The notes under the pieces are model-generated. The model was not told the origin of the DNA. It saw only the letters and a list, made by a program, of their open reading frames with translations, and did not search any database. Shown here piece after piece: positions 1 through 6,188 of a DNA stretch of 7,927 nucleotides (the first letter of the stretch is position 1; every line of letters begins with the position of its first letter). The stretch is from Solirubrobacterales bacterium (GTDB taxonomy: Bacteria; Actinomycetota; Thermoleophilia; Solirubrobacterales; Solirubrobacteraceae). A program made the position numbers and the translations under genes. The stretch lies in contig JAOPZO010000489.1 in NCBI GenBank assembly GCA_025964065.1, positions 1-7,927 of the forward strand. The letters are read 5' to 3'.

Positions 1-144
1 CCGCGGCGTCAGCGACGGCAGCAGCCCGGGCGCGACGTAGGCGGCGCGGGCGCGGCGGCCCGCGCGCTCCCGGCGGACGTAGAGCCCGAGGAGCAGCGGG
101 AGCGCGCCGAGCGCGAGGAGGACCAGCGGCGCCTGGAAGCTCAC
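1..144 (-). CDS. BatA/VWA-type membrane protein, N-terminal fragment (cut by window edge)
   Basis: Only the first 48 codons are visible; the gene continues past the left edge. It starts at GTG (144-142), whose bases overlap the protease stop codon as GTGA (141-144), and a GGAGA sequence (complement of 152-156) lies 7 bases upstream. The protein begins with SFQAPLVLLALGALPLLLGL, a single hydrophobic segment at about residues 4-21. A strongly basic stretch follows (YVRRERAGRRARA), then AYVAPGLLPSLTPR. This matches the N-terminal anchor of BatA-like proteins (aerotolerance regulator N-terminal domain), which usually precedes a von Willebrand factor A domain with a metal-binding MIDAS site. That domain would lie outside the window, so the VWA assignment is inferred from the N-terminus alone. 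Coupling to the protease suggests the two are made together. It could instead be another small-anchor membrane protein. Confidence 0.6.
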   Translation of the reverse strand, partial: MSFQAPLVLLALGALPLLLGLYVRRERAGRRARAAYVAPGLLPSLTPR

Positions 145-1271
145 GGCGCCGTCTCCGGCCGGGTCCCCAGCGTGAGCTGGACCGTCTGCTCCTGCCCGCC
201 GCGGGTGTAGGCGACCTCGACGCGCTCGCCGGGCGCGCGGTCGGCGACCGCGCCCGCGATGTCGCCGGGGCCGCCCACGGCCTCGCCGTCGAGCTTCGTG
301 ATGACGTCGCCGGCGCGGAGACCGGCGCCCGCGGCGGGGCTCGAGTCGGTCACGGCGGCGACCTGCGCGCCGCTTCCGGAGGTCGTCTCCCCGGAGGAGA
401 TGCCGATCCAGGGCCGGCTCACGGCCCTGCCGGCCAGGAGCGTCGGGACGACCGCCTTCACCGTGTCCGACGGCACGGCGAAGCCGATGCCCACGTTGCC
501 CGAGCCGCCGCCGGCGGTCGCGATCTGCGAGTTCACGCCGATGACGCGCCCCTGGGCGTCGAGCAGCGGGCCGCCCGAGTTGCCCGGGTTGATCGGCGCG
601 TCCGTCTGGAGGACCTCGGGGATCGTGTAGCCGTTGGGCGCCTCGATCTCGCGACCGAGACCCGAGATGATGCCGGCGGTCGCGGTGCGGTCCAGCCCGA
701 GCGGGTAACCGACCGCGATCGCCGTGTCGCCGACCGCGACGTCCTTCGAGGGGGCGAAGGCGAGCGGCGTGATGCCCCGCACCGCGGCGGGGTCCACCTG
801 CAGCACCGCGAGGTCCGAGGACGGGTCGGTGCCGATCACCCGCGCGTCGACGAGCGCGTCGTCGTCGCCGAACTGCAGGCGGGCGGTCGTGGCCTCGCCG
901 ACGACGTGGTCGTTCGTGACGACCGTCCCGTTGGCGTCGATGAGGAACCCGGTGCCCGAGCCGTTGCCGACGCGCACGGAGGCGACCCCGGCCGAGACCT
1001 TGGCGTACACCTGCCCGACGTCCGTCTTGGCGGTCGGCGTGATCGCCGCAGCGGTCGTGGGCGCGGTGGCGGCGGGCTCGTCCCGGCTGCCGAGCGCGTA
1101 GGCGCCGGTGCCCGTGCCCCCGAGCGCCGCGACCACGAGGAGCGCGGCGAGCGGGTGCCGGGAGCGGCGCGGGGCGCCGACGTCCGGCGGCGTCGGGTCC
1201 GCTGGGGTGTCGTCGGCGTCGTCCCAGTCGTCGGGGCGGTCGGTCCAGAGGCTCGGGGAGGTGGTCGGCAT
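141..1271 (-). CDS. htrA: HtrA/DegP-family membrane-anchored serine protease with one PDZ domain
   Basis: This 376-residue protein is a trypsin-like (S1C) serine protease, a family that degrades or refolds damaged extracytoplasmic proteins. An acidic cytoplasmic tail (about 1-30, including DRPDDWDDADD) is followed by basic RRSRH and one transmembrane helix (about 39-60). A Thr/Ala/Pro-rich linker (65-83) leads into the protease domain (about 86-275). The catalytic triad is intact: His122 in TNDHVVG, Asp153 in DPSSDLAVLQV and Ser232 in NPGNSGGPLL. A single PDZ domain covers about 286-371 (WIGI, GLRAGDVITKLDGEAV). There are no cysteines. The ATG at 1271-1269 is chosen because GAGG lies four bases upstream and the family pattern begins here; an in-frame GTG three codons upstream is possible. 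The reading frame stays open to 1733, but that extension overlaps the divergent small gene and has no family-like sequence. The stop codon overlaps the next gene's start. Function is confident; the exact substrate is unknown. Confidence 0.93.
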   Translation of the reverse strand: MPTTSPSLWTDRPDDWDDADDTPADPTPPDVGAPRRSRHPLAALLVVAALGGTGTGAYALGSRDEPAATAPTTAAAITPTAKTDVGQVYAKVSAGVASVRVGNGSGTGFLIDANGTVVTNDHVVGEATTARLQFGDDDALVDARVIGTDPSSDLAVLQVDPAAVRGITPLAFAPSKDVAVGDTAIAVGYPLGLDRTATAGIISGLGREIEAPNGYTIPEVLQTDAPINPGNSGGPLLDAQGRVIGVNSQIATAGGGSGNVGIGFAVPSDTVKAVVPTLLAGRAVSRPWIGISSGETTSGSGAQVAAVTDSSPAAGAGLRAGDVITKLDGEAVGGPGDIAGAVADRAPGERVEVAYTRGGQEQTVQLTLGTRPETAP

Positions 1272-1357
1272 GGTCCTCACGGTGCCGATCGGCCCGTCAC
1301 CCCGACGTAACGCACGGAGGGGCCAACCCCGCTGATGCGCTCCCAGGAACCGCTTAG

Positions 1358-1373
1358 GCCGCGGTGACGCGGC
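1358..1373 (+). repeat. Inverted repeat, possible RNA hairpin with GNRA-type loop
   Basis: GCCGCG (1358-1363) and CGCGGC (1368-1373) are perfect complements around the four-base loop GTGA, which in RNA would be a GNRA tetraloop. If transcription of the small gene starts upstream of 1358, this would be a stable hairpin in its leader. Six-base GC palindromes are common by chance in DNA of this composition, so function is uncertain. Confidence 0.35.
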
Positions 1374-1378
1374 GCCCG

Positions 1379-1391
1379 CCAGGGTCCCTGG
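1379..1391. repeat. 13-base palindrome CCAGGG-T-CCCTGG, candidate operator
   Basis: Two perfect six-base arms surround a single central base. The palindrome lies 14 bases before the small gene's ribosome binding site, within the divergent promoter region. A one-base loop cannot form as a full RNA hairpin, so a DNA-binding site for a dimeric regulator is the more natural reading. No second copy was noticed in the window. Confidence 0.3.
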
Positions 1392-1405
1392 CCGATTCCC
1401 ACTCG

Positions 1406-1415
1406 AAGGAGGTGA
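1406..1415 (+). promoter_or_regulatory. Near-ideal ribosome binding site of the small secreted protein gene
   Basis: AAGGAGGTGA matches ten consecutive bases of the consensus complement to the 16S rRNA 3' end and sits seven bases before the ATG at 1423. It is much stronger than any other ribosome binding site in the window. It fixes both the strand and the start of the small gene and predicts a high translation rate. Confidence 0.85.
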
Positions 1416-1422
1416 ACCACAC

Positions 1423-1719
1423 ATGCAGAACACCCCCACCCGCATCCGCGCGGCCGGCCTGACCGCCCTGGCGGTCCTCGTCGCGCTCGTCGCGGCGGTG
1501 TCCTCGTCCTCCGCGGAGACCACGAGCGGCGCCGCCGCCGCACCCGCGGCGATCGAGCAGTCCGCGCTGCCGGTCCAGGACGCGGCCCCGCAGGAGACCC
1601 CGCAGGCCGACGGCGACCGCCGCCACGACGGCGACTGTCCGAAGGACGGCGGCGGCACCCAGGAGGGCTCGAGCGGCTCCTCCGCCCCGAGCACCACGAC
1701 GCCCGCGCCGTCCCTCTGA
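1423..1719 (+). CDS. Small secreted protein of unknown function (98 residues)
   Basis: I do not recognise a named family. The N-terminus has basic residues (TRIR), a hydrophobic core (about 10-26) and a likely signal peptidase site after Ala31 (SSSSA|ET), so the mature protein would be about 67 residues and exported. It is rich in Ala, Pro, Gly, Ser and Thr and looks largely disordered. The one distinctive patch is residues 63-75, DGDRRHDGDCPKD, with five Asp, one His and the only Cys (Cys72), followed by a Gly run and a Ser/Thr/Pro tail. Metal binding through this patch is possible but speculative. The perfect Shine-Dalgarno sequence, GC-rich third positions and a following hairpin support a real gene rather than the overlapping minus-strand frames. 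It is divergent from the protease gene and convergent with the mce operon. Confidence 0.75.
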   Translation: MQNTPTRIRAAGLTALAVLVALVAAVSSSSAETTSGAAAAPAAIEQSALPVQDAAPQETPQADGDRRHDGDCPKDGGGTQEGSSGSSAPSTTTPAPSL

Positions 1720-1733
1720 CACCACGACCCCAC

Positions 1734-1762
1734 GCCGGGCCCGCCCTCGCGGCGGGTCCGGC
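1734..1762. terminator. Hairpin between convergent genes, probable bidirectional terminator
   Basis: The arms at 1734-1745 (GCCGGGCCCGCC) and 1751-1762 (GGCGGGTCCGGC) form a 12-pair stem with one G-U pair and a five-base loop (CTCGC). It starts 14 bases after the stop codon of the small plus-strand gene and lies six bases beyond the stop codon of the last mce gene on the other strand. This is the expected place for a shared terminator. No T-rich run follows on either strand, so it is not a textbook intrinsic terminator; U-tract-free hairpins or Rho assistance would be needed. Confidence 0.6.
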
Positions 1763-1768
1763 GCGGCC

Positions 1769-3220
1769 CTACCGCCCGGTGCGCCCCGTCTGCTTCGAGA
1801 CGCCGCCGGGAGCGCTCTCCTCGACGTGCGGGAACTTCTCCTCCTTGCCCTGGAAGCGCTGGGTCCCGCCGACGAAGCAGCCCGGGCTCGAGTCGGGCGA
1901 CTTCTGGCCGGAGTTCCCGCAGTCGAAGCTCGGGAGGATGAACTTCGTCGGGTCCGAGACCTCGGGACCAGCGAGTGAGCCGGGCGGGAAGTACGCGTTG
2001 CCCCGGTTGTCCCGGGTCCGGACCGCCGCGGCAAGCGACTGGCTCCCCGTCACGATGATCTGGGGCAGCGCGTGGCCGAGGGAGCCGTTCGACGGGGCGA
2101 GCTTCAAGCCGAACGCGCTCGGCGGCGTCCCGAAGAAGTCCGACACGGTCGGCTGCTGCGTCTCGAGGTACTCGAGGATCGGGTTCAGCTGCTGCAGCAG
2201 CGGCCCCGTGGACGCGAGCGTCGGGTCGAGGCCCCGCAGGACCCGGCTCAGCGCCGGGAAGCCGCTCCGGCCGGCCCGGATGAGCGGTCGCAGGTCACCG
2301 AAGAGCTTCTCCAGGTCGGGCGACAGGTTCTGCAGGGACGTGAACGTCGGCTGGACGTCGGCGAGCACGGGCCCGAGGTCACGGACCAGCGGCGTCGTGC
2401 GGCGCGAGAAGGCCGACAGGCGCCGCAGCGTCGCGCGCGACTCCTCGAGGAACGTGGGGAACGCGGTGATCGTCTCCGACAGCCGCTCACGCCGCCCCGA
2501 CAGCGTCCGGAAGACCGTGGCGTTGTCCGTGACGAGGGAGGAGAGCGCGCCCTCGTTGCGGGTGATCGCCTCGAACGTCTGCCCCGTCTCGCGCACGAGC
2601 GCGCCGAGCGCCTCGCGCCGCTGGCCGAGCGTGTCCACGACCGACTGCGCGCTCTCGACGAACGTCGGCAGGTTCCCGAAGGCATCGTTGATGTCCCGCT
2701 CGGCGCCCTCGCCCGCGTCGGCCTGCGTCTTCTGCCACTCCTGGAAGACCTTGCGGGTCGGCGCGTCGAACGTGTCGAGGAGCTCGTCGAAGTCGACCGC
2801 GTCGGCGACCTGCGCGTCGGCCAGGCGTCCGTTCTCCGGGATCGCCTTCGCGCGCTTGTCGCCGAGCGTCAACTCGACGTAGACCTCGCCGAGCAGCGTC
2901 TTCGTCCGCAGGATCGCCCGGCTGTCCACGCGCAACGGCGCGTACTCGGGGTCGATCTCGAGCGTCGAGAGCACCCGGTTGCCCTTGGGGTCGAGCTCCT
3001 TCTTGACGACCTTCCCGATCGGGACGCCCGAGACCCGGACGTCGGCCTGGTCGGCGAGCTGCTGGGCGTCGTCGAAGGAGACCTGCACCCGGTAGCCCTT
3101 GGGCTGCAGCGGCACGGAGCCGCCGAAGGCGATCCAGAGGAAGCAGAGCAGCCCGAAGCAGGACAGCGTGAAGAGCGTGATCGTCGCCAGGCGGGCGAAG
3201 CTGAACGGCGTCTTCTGCAT
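1769..3220 (-). CDS. MCE-family (MlaD-type) lipid transport protein, last gene of the operon
   Basis: This 483-residue protein has a transmembrane anchor (about 10-32), one MCE domain (about 41-120; YRVQVSFDDAQQL, VSGVPIGKV, LLGEVYVELTLG) and the hinge motif DFDELLDTFDAPTR (143-156). A long helical region (about 157-355) probably extends the lipid tunnel. The C-terminal domain carries Cys434 and Cys448, then FQGKEEKFPHVEE and a basic tail. Two further cysteines (21 and 26) lie in the membrane helix. The ATG at 3220 shares one base with the previous stop codon (TGATG) and has GAGGG just upstream. An upstream in-frame start would extend the protein by 33 residues into the preceding gene with no family-like sequence. 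This is the only mce gene here ending in TAG, and the terminator hairpin follows. MCE membership is confident; the substrate is unknown, and I do not assign an mceA-F letter. Confidence 0.9.
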   Translation of the reverse strand: MQKTPFSFARLATITLFTLSCFGLLCFLWIAFGGSVPLQPKGYRVQVSFDDAQQLADQADVRVSGVPIGKVVKKELDPKGNRVLSTLEIDPEYAPLRVDSRAILRTKTLLGEVYVELTLGDKRAKAIPENGRLADAQVADAVDFDELLDTFDAPTRKVFQEWQKTQADAGEGAERDINDAFGNLPTFVESAQSVVDTLGQRREALGALVRETGQTFEAITRNEGALSSLVTDNATVFRTLSGRRERLSETITAFPTFLEESRATLRRLSAFSRRTTPLVRDLGPVLADVQPTFTSLQNLSPDLEKLFGDLRPLIRAGRSGFPALSRVLRGLDPTLASTGPLLQQLNPILEYLETQQPTVSDFFGTPPSAFGLKLAPSNGSLGHALPQIIVTGSQSLAAAVRTRDNRGNAYFPPGSLAGPEVSDPTKFILPSFDCGNSGQKSPDSSPGCFVGGTQRFQGKEEKFPHVEESAPGGVSKQTGRTGR

Positions 3221-4626
3221 CAGCCCTCGTCCTCCGCGGCGGCACGCGCGCGGGCCGTGGCCCGGGTGAGCTTCTTGACCGCCTGCAGGTTCGTCGACGT
3301 CGTGGCCGGATCCCCGCACAGCGCGGCGAGCGCCGGGGACAGCCCCATGGCGAACTCGAGCTGCGGCTCGTTCGTCACGAGCGTCCGGAGCGTCGTGCAG
3401 GTGCCCGCCAGGAAGATCCCGCGCATGGGCCCGTTCGCGTCGTCGGTGTTGATCAGGTTCGCGCCCTGGTGCGTCGCCCAGGCGAGCCAGAAGAGGTAGC
3501 CCTCGTCACGGCCGGCCTTGCCCGGGGCCTCGCGGCCACCCTGGTTGAAGGCGAACATGTTGAAGAACCGGTTCAGCACCTTCACGCTGCGCTGCGCCTC
3601 GGGCGCGAGCGCGGCAAGGTCCCTCGCGGCCGGCGCGAGGTCCTGCACGAGCGGGCGGGCGGCCCGGGTGAACGGGCGGATCTGGTCGCGGACGATCGGG
3701 GTGAGCTCCCGCGCCGCGGGCCGGACGCGGGCGTTCGCGCGCTCGAGCGCCTGCAGCGCCGGGGTGAGCGCGCGCGTCACAGGGCCGAGCTCGTCGGCGA
3801 GCGGCTTCACGTCGCGCAGGGTCTGCGTCGCGCGCTTCAGCGTCGCCGGCAGCTCGGAGACCGTGGCCTTCAGGTTCTCGTCCTCCGAGGCGAACGCGCC
3901 GAACGTCGCGTTCGCGGCGGTCACGAGGCCCGACAGCTCCTCCGGCCGCTTCGCGAGCTCGCCGTTCAGGCCTGCGAGCGAGCTGACGAGGCGGCGCAGC
4001 GCGGCCCGCTCGCCGGCGACCGCGCGGTTGACCGTCGCCAGGTCGCCGACCGTCGGCTCGAAGCGCTTGAAGACCTCGGCGAGGTCGCCGCCCCGGCCCC
4101 TCAGGCCCTTGCCCGTGCCGTTCAGCAGCAGGGTGAGGTAGTCGCGCGTGCGGCCGTCCAGCGCCGACAGGATCTCGTCGAGGTCGACGTCCGTCATCGT
4201 GTTGCGCAAGGGGAGCTCGAAGCCCTCCTCGATCGCCTCCCCGTCGCGCCTCCCGGGCAGGACCTGGAGGTACATGTCCTTCAGCGGCGTCCGGGGGCGC
4301 AGCAGCGCGGTGGCGTCCGTCTTGATGATCCCGGACTCGATGTGCTTGGGCTCGATGTCCAGCCCGAGCCGCGCACGACCGTCCTCGAGCTCGACCGTGG
4401 CGATCTTCCCGACCTGCACCCCGGCGACCTGGACCGTCTGGCCCTGCCCCGGCGTGACCGCCTGCGCGTTGTCGAGCACGGCGGTGATGCGCACCGGGCT
4501 CGCCGACACGAACGGGAGTCGCGCGCCCTGCTCCTTGAGGATGTAGGACATCACGGCCAGGCCGATCGCGGCGAGGCCCAGCAGCGCGACGATGTAGCGC
4601 ACGTTCTTGCGGAGCGTGAGCATCAT
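3220..4626 (-). CDS. MCE-family (MlaD-type) lipid transport protein
   Basis: This 468-residue subunit has a membrane anchor (about 11-30) and an MCE domain (about 45-125; VRITAVLDNAQAV, VAGVQVGKI, LKDMYLQVLPG). The hinge is DLDEILSALDGRTR (148-161), followed by a helical region (about 175-350) rich in Arg, Ala and Leu. The C-terminal domain is aromatic-rich (LNRFFNMFAFN at 351-361, GYLFWLAW at 376-383) and contains Cys410 and Cys437. The first ATG of a tandem ATGATG is preferred because AGGAG lies nine bases before it; that gives a four-base ATGA overlap with the previous gene. Starting at the second ATG would remove one Met and give a one-base overlap. The protein is expected to be anchored in the cytoplasmic membrane with its bulk outside, working with YrbE permeases and an ATPase not present in this window. 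Confidence 0.9.
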   Translation of the reverse strand: MMLTLRKNVRYIVALLGLAAIGLAVMSYILKEQGARLPFVSASPVRITAVLDNAQAVTPGQGQTVQVAGVQVGKIATVELEDGRARLGLDIEPKHIESGIIKTDATALLRPRTPLKDMYLQVLPGRRDGEAIEEGFELPLRNTMTDVDLDEILSALDGRTRDYLTLLLNGTGKGLRGRGGDLAEVFKRFEPTVGDLATVNRAVAGERAALRRLVSSLAGLNGELAKRPEELSGLVTAANATFGAFASEDENLKATVSELPATLKRATQTLRDVKPLADELGPVTRALTPALQALERANARVRPAARELTPIVRDQIRPFTRAARPLVQDLAPAARDLAALAPEAQRSVKVLNRFFNMFAFNQGGREAPGKAGRDEGYLFWLAWATHQGANLINTDDANGPMRGIFLAGTCTTLRTLVTNEPQLEFAMGLSPALAALCGDPATTSTNLQAVKKLTRATARARAAAEDEG

Positions 4627-6188
4627 CGGCCGGCGCTCCTGGCCTTGAGTGCGCGCAGGCCGCCGAGGAGCTGCTCCTTGGTCGCGGGGGTGTCGAGGAC
4701 CTTCAACGTGCTGCCCTCCGCCTTGAGCTGGTCGCGCATGAGCTCGACCGCCGTCGCCTGGGCCTTCGCCGTCCGTGCGACGACCTTCGGCGAGCTCCGG
4801 TCGATCCGCATGGCCTGCGGCGCCCGGCCCGGGATCGTGCGCAGGTCCGGCGGCTCCTGCGTCTCGCAGGGGGTCTCGGGACGCAGCGGCGGCCGCTGCA
4901 CCTGGGGCGGCGGATTGACGCCCTGGAACGACGAGGTCGTCGCGCCGAGCAGGCCGTTGCCGAGCGAGACCGTCTCCGGGCCGCCGGTGCCGAGGACCTT
5001 GAACCAGGAGCCGTTCGCGTCGAAGGAGCGGCTCTCGCCCGCGAGGCCGACGAGCGACTTCGGGATCTCCTCGAAGACCGGCCCGGTCGCGGGGAAGTTC
5101 GGGTCCTCGAGCTTCGTGTTGCCGAACGGCACGAGCACCTCGTTGGCGCAGGAGGCGAACGCGCGGAACTCGCCGAGGAGGGGGACGGTCGTGCGCGAAA
5201 GGCTCGCGAGCTGCGGGGTCGCGACGCGCAGGTCGCGGGTCAGGCCGCGGAGCTCCGGCTCGCCCACGAGGCCCCGGAGCTGCCGGACGAACGGCAGGGC
5301 GACCTCGATCGTCGGGCCGGTCGAGCGGATGCCCGGGAGCGCCGCACGCGAGAAGGTGCGCACCGCCGGGAACGCCGCGTTGAGCGATGTGAGGGTCGGG
5401 AGCGCCGCGCGCAACGTCATGGGCAGTTCGCGGAGGGCGGCACGCAGGTCGCTCTCGCGCTCGGCGAGCGCGCCCGTCGTGACGTTGAAGTTCGTGACGA
5501 GGTCCCGCAGCGCCTGCGGGTCGGCGTCGAGCGCCTCGGAGACCGCGCCCTGGGCGCTCAGGAACTTCGCGAGGTCGCCCGGCTTCTCTCCGAGAAGGGC
5601 CTCGGAGACGATCGCGGAGAACCGGTACGCGGCGGCCTGGTCGTCGAGGGAGCGGTTGAAGGCCTTGGCCCCGCCGCCGCGCTGCGCGCGGCCGAGCTCC
5701 TTGAAGGTCGTGCCGAGGTCCTTGCGCAGGTCGGACTTGAGCACCTTCAGGACCTCGTCGAACTGGACGGGGTTCGCCGTCTGCGACGCGGGGATCATCC
5801 CGCCGTCCTCGAGCTCCTTCGTGCCGGGCCGCCCCGGGGAGAGCTCGACGAAGAAGTTGCCCTCGAGGAAGATGCGGGGGCGGATCTTGGCGAGCGCGTC
5901 GCGCTTCACGGGGCGTCCGCGGTCGAGGAGGGCGAGCTCGAGGACCGCCGCGCGGGTGCCGTCCGTGGTCGGCTCGACGCTCTGCACGCGACCGACCTCG
6001 ACGCCCGCGATCCGGACGGGCGAACCCTTCTTGATGCCGCTCGAGTTCTTGAACGCCGCCTTGATGACGTACGGCTCGTTGACGAGCGGGATGTCCTTCG
6101 CGACCGCGAGGTACGAGCCGATGACGACGACGACGAGCAGCGCGACCGCGACCGGGATCGGGTTCCTGGGTGTGCGGCGGCGGCTCAC
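4623..6188 (-). CDS. MCE-family (MlaD-type) lipid transport protein
   Basis: This 521-residue protein is the longest complete MCE subunit here. It has a basic N-terminus (SRRRTPR), a membrane anchor (about 11-29) and an MCE domain (about 40-120; VIKAAFKNSSGIKKG, IAGVEVGRV, LEGNFFVELSPG). The hinge, QFDEVLKVLKSDLR, keeps the acidic start but lacks the TFDAPTR core of two paralogues. A helical region (about 155-340) follows. The C-terminal part contains Cys347 (SCANE) and Cys441 (PCETQEPPDLR). It ends in a Lys/Arg-rich, probably helical tail (about 465-521) not seen in the others. The start is GTG at 6188-6186, overlapping the previous stop codon as GTGA, with GAAGGTGA about seven bases upstream. 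No in-frame alternative fits the family as well. Role as for the neighbouring paralogues; individual substrate contacts cannot be inferred. Confidence 0.9.
   Translation of the reverse strand: MSRRRTPRNPIPVAVALLVVVVIGSYLAVAKDIPLVNEPYVIKAAFKNSSGIKKGSPVRIAGVEVGRVQSVEPTTDGTRAAVLELALLDRGRPVKRDALAKIRPRIFLEGNFFVELSPGRPGTKELEDGGMIPASQTANPVQFDEVLKVLKSDLRKDLGTTFKELGRAQRGGGAKAFNRSLDDQAAAYRFSAIVSEALLGEKPGDLAKFLSAQGAVSEALDADPQALRDLVTNFNVTTGALAERESDLRAALRELPMTLRAALPTLTSLNAAFPAVRTFSRAALPGIRSTGPTIEVALPFVRQLRGLVGEPELRGLTRDLRVATPQLASLSRTTVPLLGEFRAFASCANEVLVPFGNTKLEDPNFPATGPVFEEIPKSLVGLAGESRSFDANGSWFKVLGTGGPETVSLGNGLLGATTSSFQGVNPPPQVQRPPLRPETPCETQEPPDLRTIPGRAPQAMRIDRSSPKVVARTAKAQATAVELMRDQLKAEGSTLKVLDTPATKEQLLGGLRALKARSAGR

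Larger units (their letters stand above)
1272..1422. promoter_or_regulatory. Divergent intergenic region between the protease and small secreted protein genes
   Basis: This 151-base gap lies between two start codons pointing away from each other, so it must hold the promoters for both unless either is read through from elsewhere. I could not identify a convincing -35/-10 pair on either strand. The best plus-strand hint is GGAAC at 1346-1350, which resembles the -35 element of ECF sigma factors, but no matching CGTC-type -10 follows at 16-17 bases. Two short inverted repeats lie between that element and the small gene's ribosome binding site. The regulatory role is inferred from gene orientation. 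Confidence 0.45.

Noticed and set aside
1272..1733. N-terminal extension of the protease frame by 154 codons
   Set aside because: It would run through the divergent promoter region and the whole small secreted gene, has no family-like sequence, and a good start with ribosome binding site exists at 1271.
3128..3160. Possible lipobox at Cys21 of the last MCE protein (TLSC)
   Set aside because: The -3 position is Thr rather than Leu/Val/Ile and -2 is Leu. The cysteines at 21 and 26 lie inside a continuous hydrophobic helix, and MCE proteins usually have an uncleaved anchor.
2072..3499. 475-codon plus-strand frame opposite the last MCE gene
   Set aside because: Low-complexity Arg/Glu/Leu composition and no ribosome binding site noted; a shadow of the MCE gene.
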